Source: a virus
Length of the DNA: 64,000 bases
Virus record (IMG/VR): IMGVR_UViG_3300009164_000047
Location: 1 to 64,000 of that record
Strand: one strand, 5' to 3'
How positions within the stretch are numbered: the stretch's first letter is position 1; each line of letters starts with the position of its first letter. A program made the translations under genes and the position numbers. Below, piece after piece: positions 1-8,133 of the stretch. The notes under the pieces were generated by a model, which worked only from the letters and a program-made list of their open reading frames with translations, was not told where the DNA came from and ran no database searches.

Positions 1-960
1 GTCAACAAATGCCATAGCCATGTGACTTGGCATGTTACCAACGTCAATTTTAAAAACTCTACGCTCAGGGGCACGGCTTATACGATATATAAGAATAGCA
101 TCTTCAAGCAATTCTTTTTGCTTGTATACTTTGAAAATATTTTCTAAGATACTTTGTCCAAACGGCCAAAAGCGGTCTAAGCCTTCAGTCAAACTCAAAT
201 GCATAATGTGTTTAGCATCAATTGCAGATTCATTCAACCCCAATGCAAAACGACTACCAGCAGTACCTGTAGGGCTACTTGGAACTGAGTAACCACCTGA
301 ACTACCTCCGCCACCTGTACCGCCAAAACCAGTGCTTGGATTAGTTGCAAAGTCTGTGCTGACTTTCTGTGCTACTGTTAAGTTTTGTAGATTGATATTA
401 ATATCTTTAAGAACATATTGTTCTGGAAGCTTACCTTCACTTTCGTTAACAATGACTTTAGTTACTTTAGTCATGTCAACCCAATATAGTTTGAAGTTTT
501 CTGGATCACGTAAGAAAACCTGATCCCCGTATTTGATAGCATTTCTAAAGATTTTAAATGCTCTAGTGTCAAATTCGTTTAATTTGCACCATTGTTGTAG
601 TTGCTTAGTGATGATTTCAACTTCATGGGGAGTTGGATCTTCTTTAAATTCTATGTTGAATGGTGTATTGTTATGTTCGTTTTTCTGAGTACTAAACTCA
701 GCAATGATGTCCAAACATGCGTTAACTTCTGCGTCAACGTCCATCATTTCATATTGATTATAACGTTCAATACGATTTGGGTGACCAGTATAAACTTCTG
801 GTAAGCGACTTTGATAGTTCTTGTATCCAAAGTCTTGATTATTGTAACCACCGTCAGAGTTGCCACCGCCGTTCCAACTACCCTTATTACTGTTGTTTCC
901 AGAAATAGGACTAAGAACACCGTTTGGGTTAGGATCGGAAAAACGCTTTTTATATGCCAT
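1..960 (-). CDS. 20: Portal vertex protein, T4 gp20-like (partial, C-terminus beyond window)
   Basis: The reverse strand is open from an ATG at 958-960 to the window edge (320 codons, no stop), so only the N-terminal part is present. The family forms the dodecameric portal at the capsid vertex through which DNA is packaged and to which the neck attaches. Near the window edge the translation reads ILIYRISRAPERRVFKIDVG, a hallmark of T4-type portals; upstream are DVDAEVNACLDIIAEFSTQ and YWVDMTKVTKV, also portal-like. A Gly/Ser-rich stretch (FGGTGGGGSSGG) interrupts the middle, probably a loop insertion. It is the last visible gene of a leftward run behind the two tape-measure-like genes, 15 bases downstream of the nearer one. 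Confidence 0.9.
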   Translation of the reverse strand, partial: MAYKKRFSDPNPNGVLSPISGNNSNKGSWNGGGNSDGGYNNQDFGYKNYQSRLPEVYTGHPNRIERYNQYEMMDVDAEVNACLDIIAEFSTQKNEHNNTPFNIEFKEDPTPHEVEIITKQLQQWCKLNEFDTRAFKIFRNAIKYGDQVFLRDPENFKLYWVDMTKVTKVIVNESEGKLPEQYVLKDININLQNLTVAQKVSTDFATNPSTGFGGTGGGGSSGGYSVPSSPTGTAGSRFALGLNESAIDAKHIMHLSLTEGLDRFWPFGQSILENIFKVYKQKELLEDAILIYRISRAPERRVFKIDVGNMPSHMAMAFVD

Positions 961-975
961 CAAGTATTTAGCTTT

Positions 976-3573
976 TTAAGCTGCCATGTATGTTTTTATG
1001 CTATGTTGCAACAAATTACTCTTATCCATACTAGTAATTAAATCATCAAATTGACTGTCAATCATACTCAATAATTCTAAATCTAAGTCATCTTTGTTAT
1101 CAGTATTTTGTTTTGATGTAAATGATTGCATAGTAGATTTGGGTTTAATGGTATTTCTAATCTCAGAAAATGTATTTTCTTTAAATTCTGGTGGCAGATT
1201 AATAGGGATAGTTCCATTGAATAATTCAATCAATGCTTCACGCCCGTGCATTTCAATCTCTTTACCTTGTATCATACTCTTACCAAACTTAGCTTTTTCA
1301 ATATGTACCGGGTCGTTTCTATATGGGCGTCTAAGTCCTGCTCTTTGTAGTATTCCTCTACCCTCCATCCAATCCAATTGATCCTTACTAACGTCAACCG
1401 CAGTAGAACTCATATGAGGAGTTTCTTTTACATCAGGATTTGCCGGAGTATTTACATTTCCGTGACCGGGAACATAGACCATTGGTTTACCAGGACCACC
1501 ACCTGCTTTAAGCCAACCCTGATACAATGATTTTTGTTCGTCATATGAACGAAAAGATGATGTTAGCATTAATTTTTTATTAGTTTGTTTAAAATATTCT
1601 TGAGCCAATAATGTTACATTCTTAGCTAATCCTGGATTTCTACTAGAAAATTGTGCCCAATTTTGTGCAGAACCTGATCCTGAACCAAATTCAATATACT
1701 TGGCTGCTTCACCTAAATCAGTTTTTAATATTCTGTCATTTAAATTTTGTTTATTTTGATCTTTTTCGTGGTCACTTAATGCTCTTTCACCGGCAGTAGT
1801 AGCAGTTGTTGAGGCAGTATATCCTTTATCAATTTTATCTTTTCTTTCTTGCAGTTTTGCTCTCTCTGCTTCTAATTGTTGAATAGAAGTTCCACTTTCT
1901 ATATTTTTGTCTCTCTCATCTTTTGCTATCGTTTCAGCTTCTCTTGCGGCGTTCATTGCTTTTAGTGCTTTATCTCTTTCTGCCTCAGGCGCACCTTTTT
2001 TCACAAGATTTTTATAGTTACTTTCTGCTTGTTTTCTACTTTCTTCTGCGGCTTTCAATTTATTGTTTGGTGCCTTAACTCTTTCAATTCTAGCATCCAT
2101 TTCAGCTAATTGCTTTGCGGCATCAGCCTTCATACCTTCAAGTTGTTTTGGGTTACCAATTAGTAACATCATTTTTTCAAAGCCTTCGGTATACTTACCA
2201 CCACCAATAATTCTACCAAAATCTGCAATAGCAAACGCAGTTTTCTTAACAGTTTCAACTAATAAATTAAATCCTGTTAATGCAAATGGCATCATTTTTT
2301 GAACTACAGTGTCTTTGACAAAACCCATTTCTCGTTCAGCATCAATCATTGTATTTTTTGCATCAATTATCTTATCAGGTTCATTTGCTTTTTCAGCAAT
2401 AAGTTTTTTAGCATCTTCTTCTGTTTTTATTCCGGCAAGTTTTTCTGTTTCCTGAAATACTCTGCCATTAATACCTGATGCATTTTGTAAATCTTTTGAA
2501 ACTGATAATACATCTTTATTTTTCTTTGCATAGTTTTGATATGCAACTCCTACTTCTCTAGCAGCCTCGGCTCCAGTCATTGTACCATCTTCAACTGCTT
2601 TTGCTATTTGAGCGGCTCTGTCACCCATAACCAGCATCATCTTTTTACCTTCTTCAGTAGTAGCAGTTCCATTTGCAATCCAGTCAGCCATACCCTTATT
2701 AAGTTCAGGACTAACTTTATCTAACAATGATAATACAACACCAAAATTATCTGCCGCTTTGCTATTACCACTTTTTATCAATTCTCTCATCTTAATTTGA
2801 TAAGAAGTATTTGATTTAAGTCCGGCTAATCTAGTTGCTGCCTGATCTCTACTTTCACCGGTTAGCACACTCAATGTAGTTAGTGTGTCTACATAAGATA
2901 AGGTACTTTTTCTTAATGCTCTATCATCTTCACCAATTTTCACTCCATACCCAGTTAAATATTTTACACCCTCTGCTTGATATTTCATCAGCATCTCTGG
3001 ATTTAGACCTTGTTTTAAATACTTTAATTGGTCTTCTCTGTTATCAAAAACTTTTGCTAATCTTTCGGCTGCTTTTCCTGTATTAGGACCTAAATACTTT
3101 AATGATTCTCCTACAGAGTTGAAAGACTCCATTAACTTACCAGCTTTATCTATAGGATATCCGGCTGACTTAGCCATATTGACTAGATCAGTAGTAGTCT
3201 TGGTAGCAGATATACCTACACCAGACACACTGTCCTGTAGCTTCATTACAGTGTCAACTTGCTTAAACACTCCGCCTACTAATGCATCTGCAATTGAAAG
3301 AAGCCCTTCAACCCCTGCAGCTACATTTCTTATTGTGCCGTTTTTTGATGAGCCAAAATGATTAGTTAAACTACTAAAAGACCTTTCTATACTAATATTC
3401 CATTTTGATACATCATCTCCGGCAGTTGTTATTGCTTTACTTACACCACCGGTTATACTAGACAAATCCCTAAAGGTAGCCTTACCAAAGTTCTTTAAAC
3501 GTTTTGCTAGTTTGGCAGTTTCAGCATTTAACTGTTGTGCATTACTACTAAATTCATTTATTTCATTTGACAT
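976..3573 (-). CDS. Tape-measure-like tail protein with C-terminal M15/VanY-type peptidase domain
   Basis: This 865-residue protein has a long helical, Ala/Lys-rich body (residues about 1-640, with a charged coiled coil near 480-600) and a separate C-terminal domain. That domain starts at TSSFRSYDEQKSLYQGWL and carries H720, D727 and H757 (HMSSTAVD and DPVHIEK), the zinc-ligand pattern of D-Ala-D-Ala carboxypeptidase/M15 peptidases. The usual Gly in HxxGxAxD is Thr here. The body is paralogous to the upstream protein: YVDTLTTLSVLTGE here matches YTKNLSVLSAITGE there. Two bases separate it from that gene. Tape-measure proteins often carry muralytic domains that open peptidoglycan during injection, so I infer a tail-lumen protein with a cell-wall-cutting end. 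The tape-measure role is an inference from length, helicity and pairing with tail genes. Confidence 0.6.
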   Translation of the reverse strand: MSNEINEFSSNAQQLNAETAKLAKRLKNFGKATFRDLSSITGGVSKAITTAGDDVSKWNISIERSFSSLTNHFGSSKNGTIRNVAAGVEGLLSIADALVGGVFKQVDTVMKLQDSVSGVGISATKTTTDLVNMAKSAGYPIDKAGKLMESFNSVGESLKYLGPNTGKAAERLAKVFDNREDQLKYLKQGLNPEMLMKYQAEGVKYLTGYGVKIGEDDRALRKSTLSYVDTLTTLSVLTGESRDQAATRLAGLKSNTSYQIKMRELIKSGNSKAADNFGVVLSLLDKVSPELNKGMADWIANGTATTEEGKKMMLVMGDRAAQIAKAVEDGTMTGAEAAREVGVAYQNYAKKNKDVLSVSKDLQNASGINGRVFQETEKLAGIKTEEDAKKLIAEKANEPDKIIDAKNTMIDAEREMGFVKDTVVQKMMPFALTGFNLLVETVKKTAFAIADFGRIIGGGKYTEGFEKMMLLIGNPKQLEGMKADAAKQLAEMDARIERVKAPNNKLKAAEESRKQAESNYKNLVKKGAPEAERDKALKAMNAAREAETIAKDERDKNIESGTSIQQLEAERAKLQERKDKIDKGYTASTTATTAGERALSDHEKDQNKQNLNDRILKTDLGEAAKYIEFGSGSGSAQNWAQFSSRNPGLAKNVTLLAQEYFKQTNKKLMLTSSFRSYDEQKSLYQGWLKAGGGPGKPMVYVPGHGNVNTPANPDVKETPHMSSTAVDVSKDQLDWMEGRGILQRAGLRRPYRNDPVHIEKAKFGKSMIQGKEIEMHGREALIELFNGTIPINLPPEFKENTFSEIRNTIKPKSTMQSFTSKQNTDNKDDLDLELLSMIDSQFDDLITSMDKSNLLQHSIKTYMAA

Positions 3574-3575
3574 GA

Positions 3576-5894
3576 TTATCCTCTAGCATGATCTAAAAGT
3601 TCAGTTTGTAAATTGTTATTAAGTCTAATTCGTTCTAACAATGTATCTAATTTGTCAGTAACTGATTGTAGGACTCCGGTTGTTTTATTAGTTGATGTGG
3701 ATCCCCCAAACGTAGATAAAGATTGTTCGTCATCACTACCTTTAAGCATATTCATCATACTAGTCATCATATCAGTTAATTGTGAGGTGTCAGTTAATGG
3801 ATTATTTTTGTTACCCGTCAAATCTGCTGGCATAGAAGCCATACTCATATCGTTCTTAAACGATACCGGAATAGTATCTCCGCTAGGTAAGGGAACAACT
3901 GCAAAGTCTTTACCTTTTGGTAATTGTTTTCTATAGCCGGACATAGGTCCATCAAAAACCCCACCGGTTAGCTTGCTTGAATTATTGCTGGCTCCGTCAC
4001 CAGTAGTTCCACCAAATTTGAATTCTGGTACAGGGGCGTCTTGATTTACAGTAGACGTTGCACTCTTAGCTTGTTTGGGATTAAGTTTAGTGTTTCTTTT
4101 AGATGGTGCAGGTGCGGTTGTATTGTCCGCCTTGGGTGCAGGAAGTGCATCTCCGGATGTTTTGTAAACTGGGAGATTACGTTTTTTTGCTTCCTCTTGC
4201 CAAAATGCTGTTTGTTTTTTTAAATCAGCTACTTCTTGGGTTAAACTATCTAGACGAGGAGAGGTGCCGTCTTCATTGACTAGAGGAGCTTTAGATTCTT
4301 CGTCTAACAATTTTTGTTTCTTTTCAAGTTGGTCTAAAAATATATACTGTTTTTTCTCAACTTCTTCATCAGGTGTTACAGCCGTTATAAAATCATCAAA
4401 GTTTAAACCAAGTTGCTTTGCTAATGGACTTGCCATAAATCCAATTGCTAATTCTCTAATAGCAAGCATCGCTCCCTTAAATGCGTCTATTACCATTGGC
4501 AAGGTTAATTTTAAAAGTGTGTCCATCATCTTTGCTAATTGGTCAGTTGTATTTTTTACAGTATTTGAGAAATCAGTATAAGGATCTACTTTCTTCATTT
4601 TTTCATCAATAGCAGACTTAGTTGCGTCTAGTTGACCTTCGACCATTTTCTTAGCTGTATTTTCAAGAGTCTTTGTACCAATACCCATTGAATTTCTAAG
4701 TTCACCACTTGCCTTTAAGGCCGCGCCCATACTTATAAGAGTAGCTTCACCGCTTTCATTCAATTTATTAATAAATTCTTCTGGACTTAACTTACCGCTC
4801 TTAAACTCATTTGTCCAAGTAACAAATGCACCCTGTGTTCTGGTTGACAATGCTTGTGCTTCTGCACTGATAGCCGCACCATTTGCATATACATCTCTAA
4901 ATGCTTTCTGTGCAGATTCATCTACATTTGAACCAATAAGAGATGACATAGTTTGAACTAACTCTCGCTGTTTCATTCCTGCTTCACTATCACCCAATTG
5001 ACGTAGTGACATATTAAATGCAAAATCGTCTAAATCTTTTTGGCGTGATTGTTGTAGTGCTTCAGTAGTCTCGCCGGTAATAGCACTTAACACTGATAAG
5101 TTTTTTGTATAGTCAGTTGATTGTTTTACTAATGTGTCATCAACTTTTTTTCTACCAAAACCTAATGCACCTTGCTCTTTCATAAAAGAAGCTTGTGCAT
5201 TTAATAATTTTTCTTGACTAAAACCTAAATTAGCAAATTCGTTACGAGTCTTTTGTTGGTCTGCTAAACTATCAGTATTAAAACTTGCTAACTGTGTGAA
5301 AGTTTTAATACCCTCACCTGATGTTGCCCCTAACTTGAGTAAATCACCACCTAAACTTGTGATGGTTTTCACCATCATCTGAGATTGTCCATTGATGGTA
5401 TTGAACCCCGCATCGTTGAACATTCCCTCAAGTTCAGTTGAAGTGAATTGTGCCGCAGCACCTAAATCACCCAATTTATTGAAGTTACCAACTATCTTAT
5501 CTACTTGTGATAAATTAGCACCAACTAAAGCAGTAAACGCTTTGACTGCTAAACCAAGAACTACACCCAAAGGACCAAATGCCGCAGTTGCTAGACTTGA
5601 TAATCCCGATCCGGCAGCTTCTATTGCTCCGTTGTATTTTGATAAACTGTCGTCATTTTGAGTAAGTGCTTTAGAAAAACTTATTGCACTTTGTCCTAAT
5701 GACCTAAACCCAGCTTCGGCTTGCGCTATAGATGCTGATACAGCAGAGTCTCCACCTCTTATATCCTCAGCTGCCGTACCCATATTGGCAGCGGCACTTT
5801 GAGTAGCACTAGACAGAGACCTGGCACTTCTGTCAATCTCTTGTTTAGTATCTTCGTTCAGTCGTCTTGCTTCTTCTTCTGGATTTGTTGCCAT
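3576..5894 (-). CDS. Tape-measure-like tail protein (paralog of its downstream neighbour)
   Basis: A 772-residue, largely helical protein. I place the start at the ATG at 5892-5894 (MATNPEEEARRL); an in-frame alternative start five codons upstream adds only VKKH-type residues. It has an Ala/Ser-rich N-terminal helix region, a hydrophobic stretch near residues 105-125 (LATAAFGPLGVVLGLAVKAF), a middle section shared with the next gene (NLSVLSAITGETTEALQQSR), a Pro/Lys/Thr-rich linker near 590-650, and a C-terminal coiled coil (LQSVTDKLDTLLERIRLNNN). The hydrophobic segment inside a long helical tail protein is typical of tape measures. It diverges from the gp26-like gene across 68 bases, which puts it beside a candidate frameshifting tail-assembly pair, as tape-measure genes often are. 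The specific role is inferred. Confidence 0.55.
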   Translation of the reverse strand: MATNPEEEARRLNEDTKQEIDRSARSLSSATQSAAANMGTAAEDIRGGDSAVSASIAQAEAGFRSLGQSAISFSKALTQNDDSLSKYNGAIEAAGSGLSSLATAAFGPLGVVLGLAVKAFTALVGANLSQVDKIVGNFNKLGDLGAAAQFTSTELEGMFNDAGFNTINGQSQMMVKTITSLGGDLLKLGATSGEGIKTFTQLASFNTDSLADQQKTRNEFANLGFSQEKLLNAQASFMKEQGALGFGRKKVDDTLVKQSTDYTKNLSVLSAITGETTEALQQSRQKDLDDFAFNMSLRQLGDSEAGMKQRELVQTMSSLIGSNVDESAQKAFRDVYANGAAISAEAQALSTRTQGAFVTWTNEFKSGKLSPEEFINKLNESGEATLISMGAALKASGELRNSMGIGTKTLENTAKKMVEGQLDATKSAIDEKMKKVDPYTDFSNTVKNTTDQLAKMMDTLLKLTLPMVIDAFKGAMLAIRELAIGFMASPLAKQLGLNFDDFITAVTPDEEVEKKQYIFLDQLEKKQKLLDEESKAPLVNEDGTSPRLDSLTQEVADLKKQTAFWQEEAKKRNLPVYKTSGDALPAPKADNTTAPAPSKRNTKLNPKQAKSATSTVNQDAPVPEFKFGGTTGDGASNNSSKLTGGVFDGPMSGYRKQLPKGKDFAVVPLPSGDTIPVSFKNDMSMASMPADLTGNKNNPLTDTSQLTDMMTSMMNMLKGSDDEQSLSTFGGSTSTNKTTGVLQSVTDKLDTLLERIRLNNNLQTELLDHARG

Positions 5895-5907
5895 GTGTTT
5901 TTTGACC

Positions 5908-5915
5908 AATAAATA
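5908..5915 (+). promoter_or_regulatory. T4-type late promoter motif (AATAAATA)
   Basis: AATAAATA lies 47 bases upstream of the gp26-like start codon in the divergent intergenic region. It matches the TATAAATA element recognised by gp55-type late sigma factors in seven of eight positions. The same motif recurs ahead of many structural genes in this window. Confidence 0.5.
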
Positions 5916-5962
5916 TATGTAATTGTATTTAGTGTATAAAAACTACCATTTTAGGAGAAATA

Positions 5963-6793
5963 ATGAGTTTAGAAAATAACCCTTTAAAGCAGTATTTCCG
6001 TCGCCCGGGAATTTATTTAAAATTACCCAGCGGTGGATTAGGATATGAACCGGGAGTAATTGAATTTCCAGAGACCGGAGACTTGCCTGTGTATCCAATG
6101 ACTGCGATTGACGAAATCACTAGCAAAACTCCAGATGCGTTGTATAACGGAACTGCTGTAGTAGATATCATTACTAGTTGCATTCCATCAATTAAACAAC
6201 CATGGAAAGTAACCTCAGTTGATTTAGATGCTATCTTAGTAGCAATTAAAATTGCAACAAATGGTTCTGAAATGGAGATTGAAACTACTTGCAATAAATG
6301 TGAGGAAGAATCAAAGTACGGGGTAAACTTAAGTATGGTTTTGAATAATTTCAGACCCGGTGATTATGAAAACGGACTAGTAATAGACCAATTGAAAATA
6401 AAGTTTCGCCCACTAACTTACAAAATATTAGCTGGTAGTAGTGTAAAACAATTTGAAATACAAAAAGGTATCATTTACATTAACAGCTTACCTGACGGCT
6501 TTGAAAAAGACGAAAAGTCAAATGAATTGTTAAAAACAATAACAGACTCAACAGTTGATGTATTAGTAGATACTATTGATTGTGTGATTACTCCGGAATC
6601 AATAGTAAACGATAGAGCATTTATTATGGAATTCATTATGAACACTGATAAGAAAACTTTTGAAGCTATCAGAGACCATAGTGTAAAATTGCGTGAAAGT
6701 ACACAAACTCAACCATTACACATAACATGTACTCATTGCAATAATGAGTATGACCAAGCATTCACATTGAATGTAAGCGATTTTTTCGCTTAA
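5963..6793 (+). CDS. 26: Baseplate hub/assembly protein, T4 gp26-like
   Basis: A 276-residue protein with the pattern of the T4 baseplate protein family (gp26 type): an N-terminal RRPGIYLKLPSGG, a central TSVDLDAILVAIKIATNG, and two CxxC pairs (CNKCEEES and CTHCNNEY) that probably bind zinc. A good ribosome-binding site (TTAGGAG, 6 bases) precedes the ATG. The final codons GAT TTT TTC GCT TAA contain a correctly phased T_TTT_TTC slippery heptamer, and the -1 frame continues without a stop into the downstream small ORF. Ribosomes could therefore make both this protein and a 351-residue fusion. In T4 the gp26 class acts in hub assembly; the frameshift proposal is mine. Confidence 0.75.
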   Translation: MSLENNPLKQYFRRPGIYLKLPSGGLGYEPGVIEFPETGDLPVYPMTAIDEITSKTPDALYNGTAVVDIITSCIPSIKQPWKVTSVDLDAILVAIKIATNGSEMEIETTCNKCEEESKYGVNLSMVLNNFRPGDYENGLVIDQLKIKFRPLTYKILAGSSVKQFEIQKGIIYINSLPDGFEKDEKSNELLKTITDSTVDVLVDTIDCVITPESIVNDRAFIMEFIMNTDKKTFEAIRDHSVKLRESTQTQPLHITCTHCNNEYDQAFTLNVSDFFA

Positions 6794-6821
6794 GGCTTCT
6801 ATACCTTGACCCCGAAGGTAT
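6781..6821 (+). promoter_or_regulatory. Candidate -1 programmed ribosomal frameshift signal
   Basis: The heptamer T TTT TTC at 6781-6787 is phased exactly as X_XXY_YYZ in the gp26 frame, two codons before its TAA stop. Downstream, ATACCTT (6801-6807) and AAGGTAT (6815-6821) form a perfect 7-bp hairpin with a 7-base loop. After slippage the frame reads RLRLLYLDPEGIGKLMDG and runs into the gp51-like ORF. The 13-base spacer is longer than the usual 5-9. Confidence 0.55.
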
Positions 6822-6831
6822 CGGGAAGCTG

Positions 6832-7017
6832 ATGGATGGTATGGAACGGGATATAAAGGCTATTAAGAAGAACTCTGTACGTATAGCCTGGTATATGCGT
6901 GGAGCCTTAACCTATGAGGATGTACTCAATCTCAGTGCTGATGAACTAAAATCGGTTAATGAAATTATTGAAGAAAACTTAGAAACTACTAAGAAAACAC
7001 AGATGCCGTTCTTCTAA
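6832..7017 (+). CDS. Small baseplate hub assembly protein, gp51-like (possibly read by -1 frameshift)
   Basis: The ORF encodes 61 residues from the ATG at 6832: a helical domain with WYMRGALTYEDVLNLSADE and the ending ENLETTKKTQMPFF. I associate this pattern with the small hub-assembly (gp51-type) ORF that accompanies gp26-type genes in marine T4-like phages; the assignment is from memory and moderate. The same frame is open upstream through LLYLDPEGIGKL to base 6787, and these residues look coding. The only SD-like sequence (GGGAA) lies just 4 bases from the ATG. It may therefore be translated mainly as the C-terminal extension of the gp26-like protein (76 added residues). Confidence 0.6.
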   Translation: MDGMERDIKAIKKNSVRIAWYMRGALTYEDVLNLSADELKSVNEIIEENLETTKKTQMPFF

Positions 7018-7536
7018 TCCATGGTATATCATTTGTTATTATTACGGTAATCACCCTATTCATTAATTGAGAGATGAACGCAGTTCATCTAAGTACTCGC
7101 TATCGCTCGTCCTTAATTGTTTACGGTTATCTAGTTTACTAATTGTAATTTGATAATTTGTATTAAGGACTATATTGCCGCTTTGAAGCCATGGTAGTGC
7201 TATTCAGCACTACCAATGGTAAAGGTATGTTTGCCATGCCCGTCATCCATAGTCATCTCTTCCCCGGATAATCAACTCTTTTCTGTTATTATTCGCCACC
7301 GGTTGCTCTGTAGGGTTTTTGGGACTGTAGTTGAAGCTATTAGGTTCTGCCTAATTCTTCAGCAACGCATGTTACATATTCGCAAGATAAAGTAAAATAT
7401 GTACTCATTGAAGGTTCGCTTTGACGAGAGCCTTCTCGGTGTTCCGTACCATTACTGATACGCATACTCCAGAATCCGACGGCACAGCACAATCTGTACA
7501 ATCTCAAGGAGGACTTGCAACCAAGCCTACGATTTT
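7018..7536. other. Noncoding, stem-loop-rich region (candidate structured RNA)
   Basis: No convincing ORF is found on either strand in this 519-base gap between two converging transcription units. It holds several strong inverted repeats: 7072-7090 (8 bp, 3-base loop); 7188-7218 (9 bp with an ATTC loop, extended by CCAT/ATGG); 7330-7366 (GTTG, GAAG and ATTAGG paired in order with CCTAAT, CTTC and CAAC); 7373-7403 (TACATATT/AATATGTA); and 7411-7436 (GAAGG/CCTTC with inner TCG/CGA). On the minus strand GATGACTA (rc of 7240-7250) and AATATAGTCC (rc near 7166-7175) resemble the P7 strands of group I introns, but no flanking exons are apparent. I cannot assign an RNA family or the transcribed strand. 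Confidence 0.5.
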
Positions 7537-7538
7537 TT
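7510..7538 (+). terminator. Probable rho-independent terminator
   Basis: AGG(a)CTTG at 7510-7517 pairs with CAAGCCT at 7522-7528 around a CAAC loop (seven pairs, one bulged A), followed four bases later by six T residues (7533-7538). It would end rightward transcripts coming from the gp26 region and the stem-loop-rich region, and overlaps the stop codon of the converging nuclease gene. Confidence 0.5.
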
Positions 7539-8103
7539 AAATGTCAATAGTTAGATTTGACTTTGTGTCTGTGTTTATATTTGACTTTGTGTCTGCTGAA
7601 TATGTTTGTACTAATTTGGTATTGTGTTTAAAGAATGAATCGAATTCCATGATGTACCAGTCACTAAACTTTTCACTTCCGTAGAAGAAGAAATTGTCAG
7701 TGATCCATGTTAGCTTGCATTGCACAGCAACATAACGACCCTTACGATTAAATTTCATAAAAAGAATATTCAAATCGTCTGGATCGGCTACATCAAGTAG
7801 TTGTTCTAACCAAGAATCCAATATTTTGTGTTCACCTGATAATAATAAGTGAAAGGGAAAATCAGCATAAAACTTACATTCTACGTTCATCTTCGGAAAG
7901 CTTTGTCCGGGCACAATATCACCCTTAAAGCTACGAATCTGACCTTCATGTAGAAACTGAGTTCTGGACTGATTCTTGCCACCAACATAAGCTCCGGAAC
8001 CAGGAGCTCGAATAAAGCTTTCGCTATATTTTTCGCTTAGATATTTTGCGATTTCTCGCTCAAATCCTGATCCTTTGTTCTTGCTCGGTGATGACATAGA
8101 CAT
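7537..8103 (-). CDS. PDDEXK-type nuclease (resolvase/restriction-like fold)
   Basis: A 188-residue protein with a recognisable PDDEXK pattern. It has an N-terminal helix with E15/E17 (GSGFEREIAKYL), a basic R-x-PGSGA turn near 32-38, D62 in FKGDIVP, and E75-C-K77 in NVECKFY. Nucleases of this fold cut DNA with a divalent metal; phage members include junction resolvases and VSR/restriction-like enzymes, and the exact substrate cannot be told here. The C-terminal 20 residues hold a near-duplicate DTKSNINTDTKSNLT. It is the last gene of the leftward gp55-gp47-gp46 block, starting 30 bases after the gp46 stop, which suggests a role in recombination or DNA processing. Confidence 0.65.
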   Translation of the reverse strand: MSMSSPSKNKGSGFEREIAKYLSEKYSESFIRAPGSGAYVGGKNQSRTQFLHEGQIRSFKGDIVPGQSFPKMNVECKFYADFPFHLLLSGEHKILDSWLEQLLDVADPDDLNILFMKFNRKGRYVAVQCKLTWITDNFFFYGSEKFSDWYIMEFDSFFKHNTKLVQTYSADTKSNINTDTKSNLTIDI

Positions 8104-8133
8104 ATACTTATCTCTTATCAGTGACTTTCAAAT

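Noticed and set aside
32-1381. Several plus-strand open frames over the portal and tape-measure genes
   Set aside because: The minus strand carries recognisable portal and peptidase sequence over the same bases, and the plus frames lack ribosome sites.
7018-7536. A complete group I intron in the stem-loop-rich gap
   Set aside because: Minus-strand P7-like strands exist, but the flanking genes are intact or on the opposite strand, no exon junction can be drawn, and the remaining core helices pair only loosely by eye.
7018-7536. tRNA genes in the gap
   Set aside because: No T-loop GTTCRAATC-type sequence or cloverleaf with a matching acceptor stem was found on either strand.
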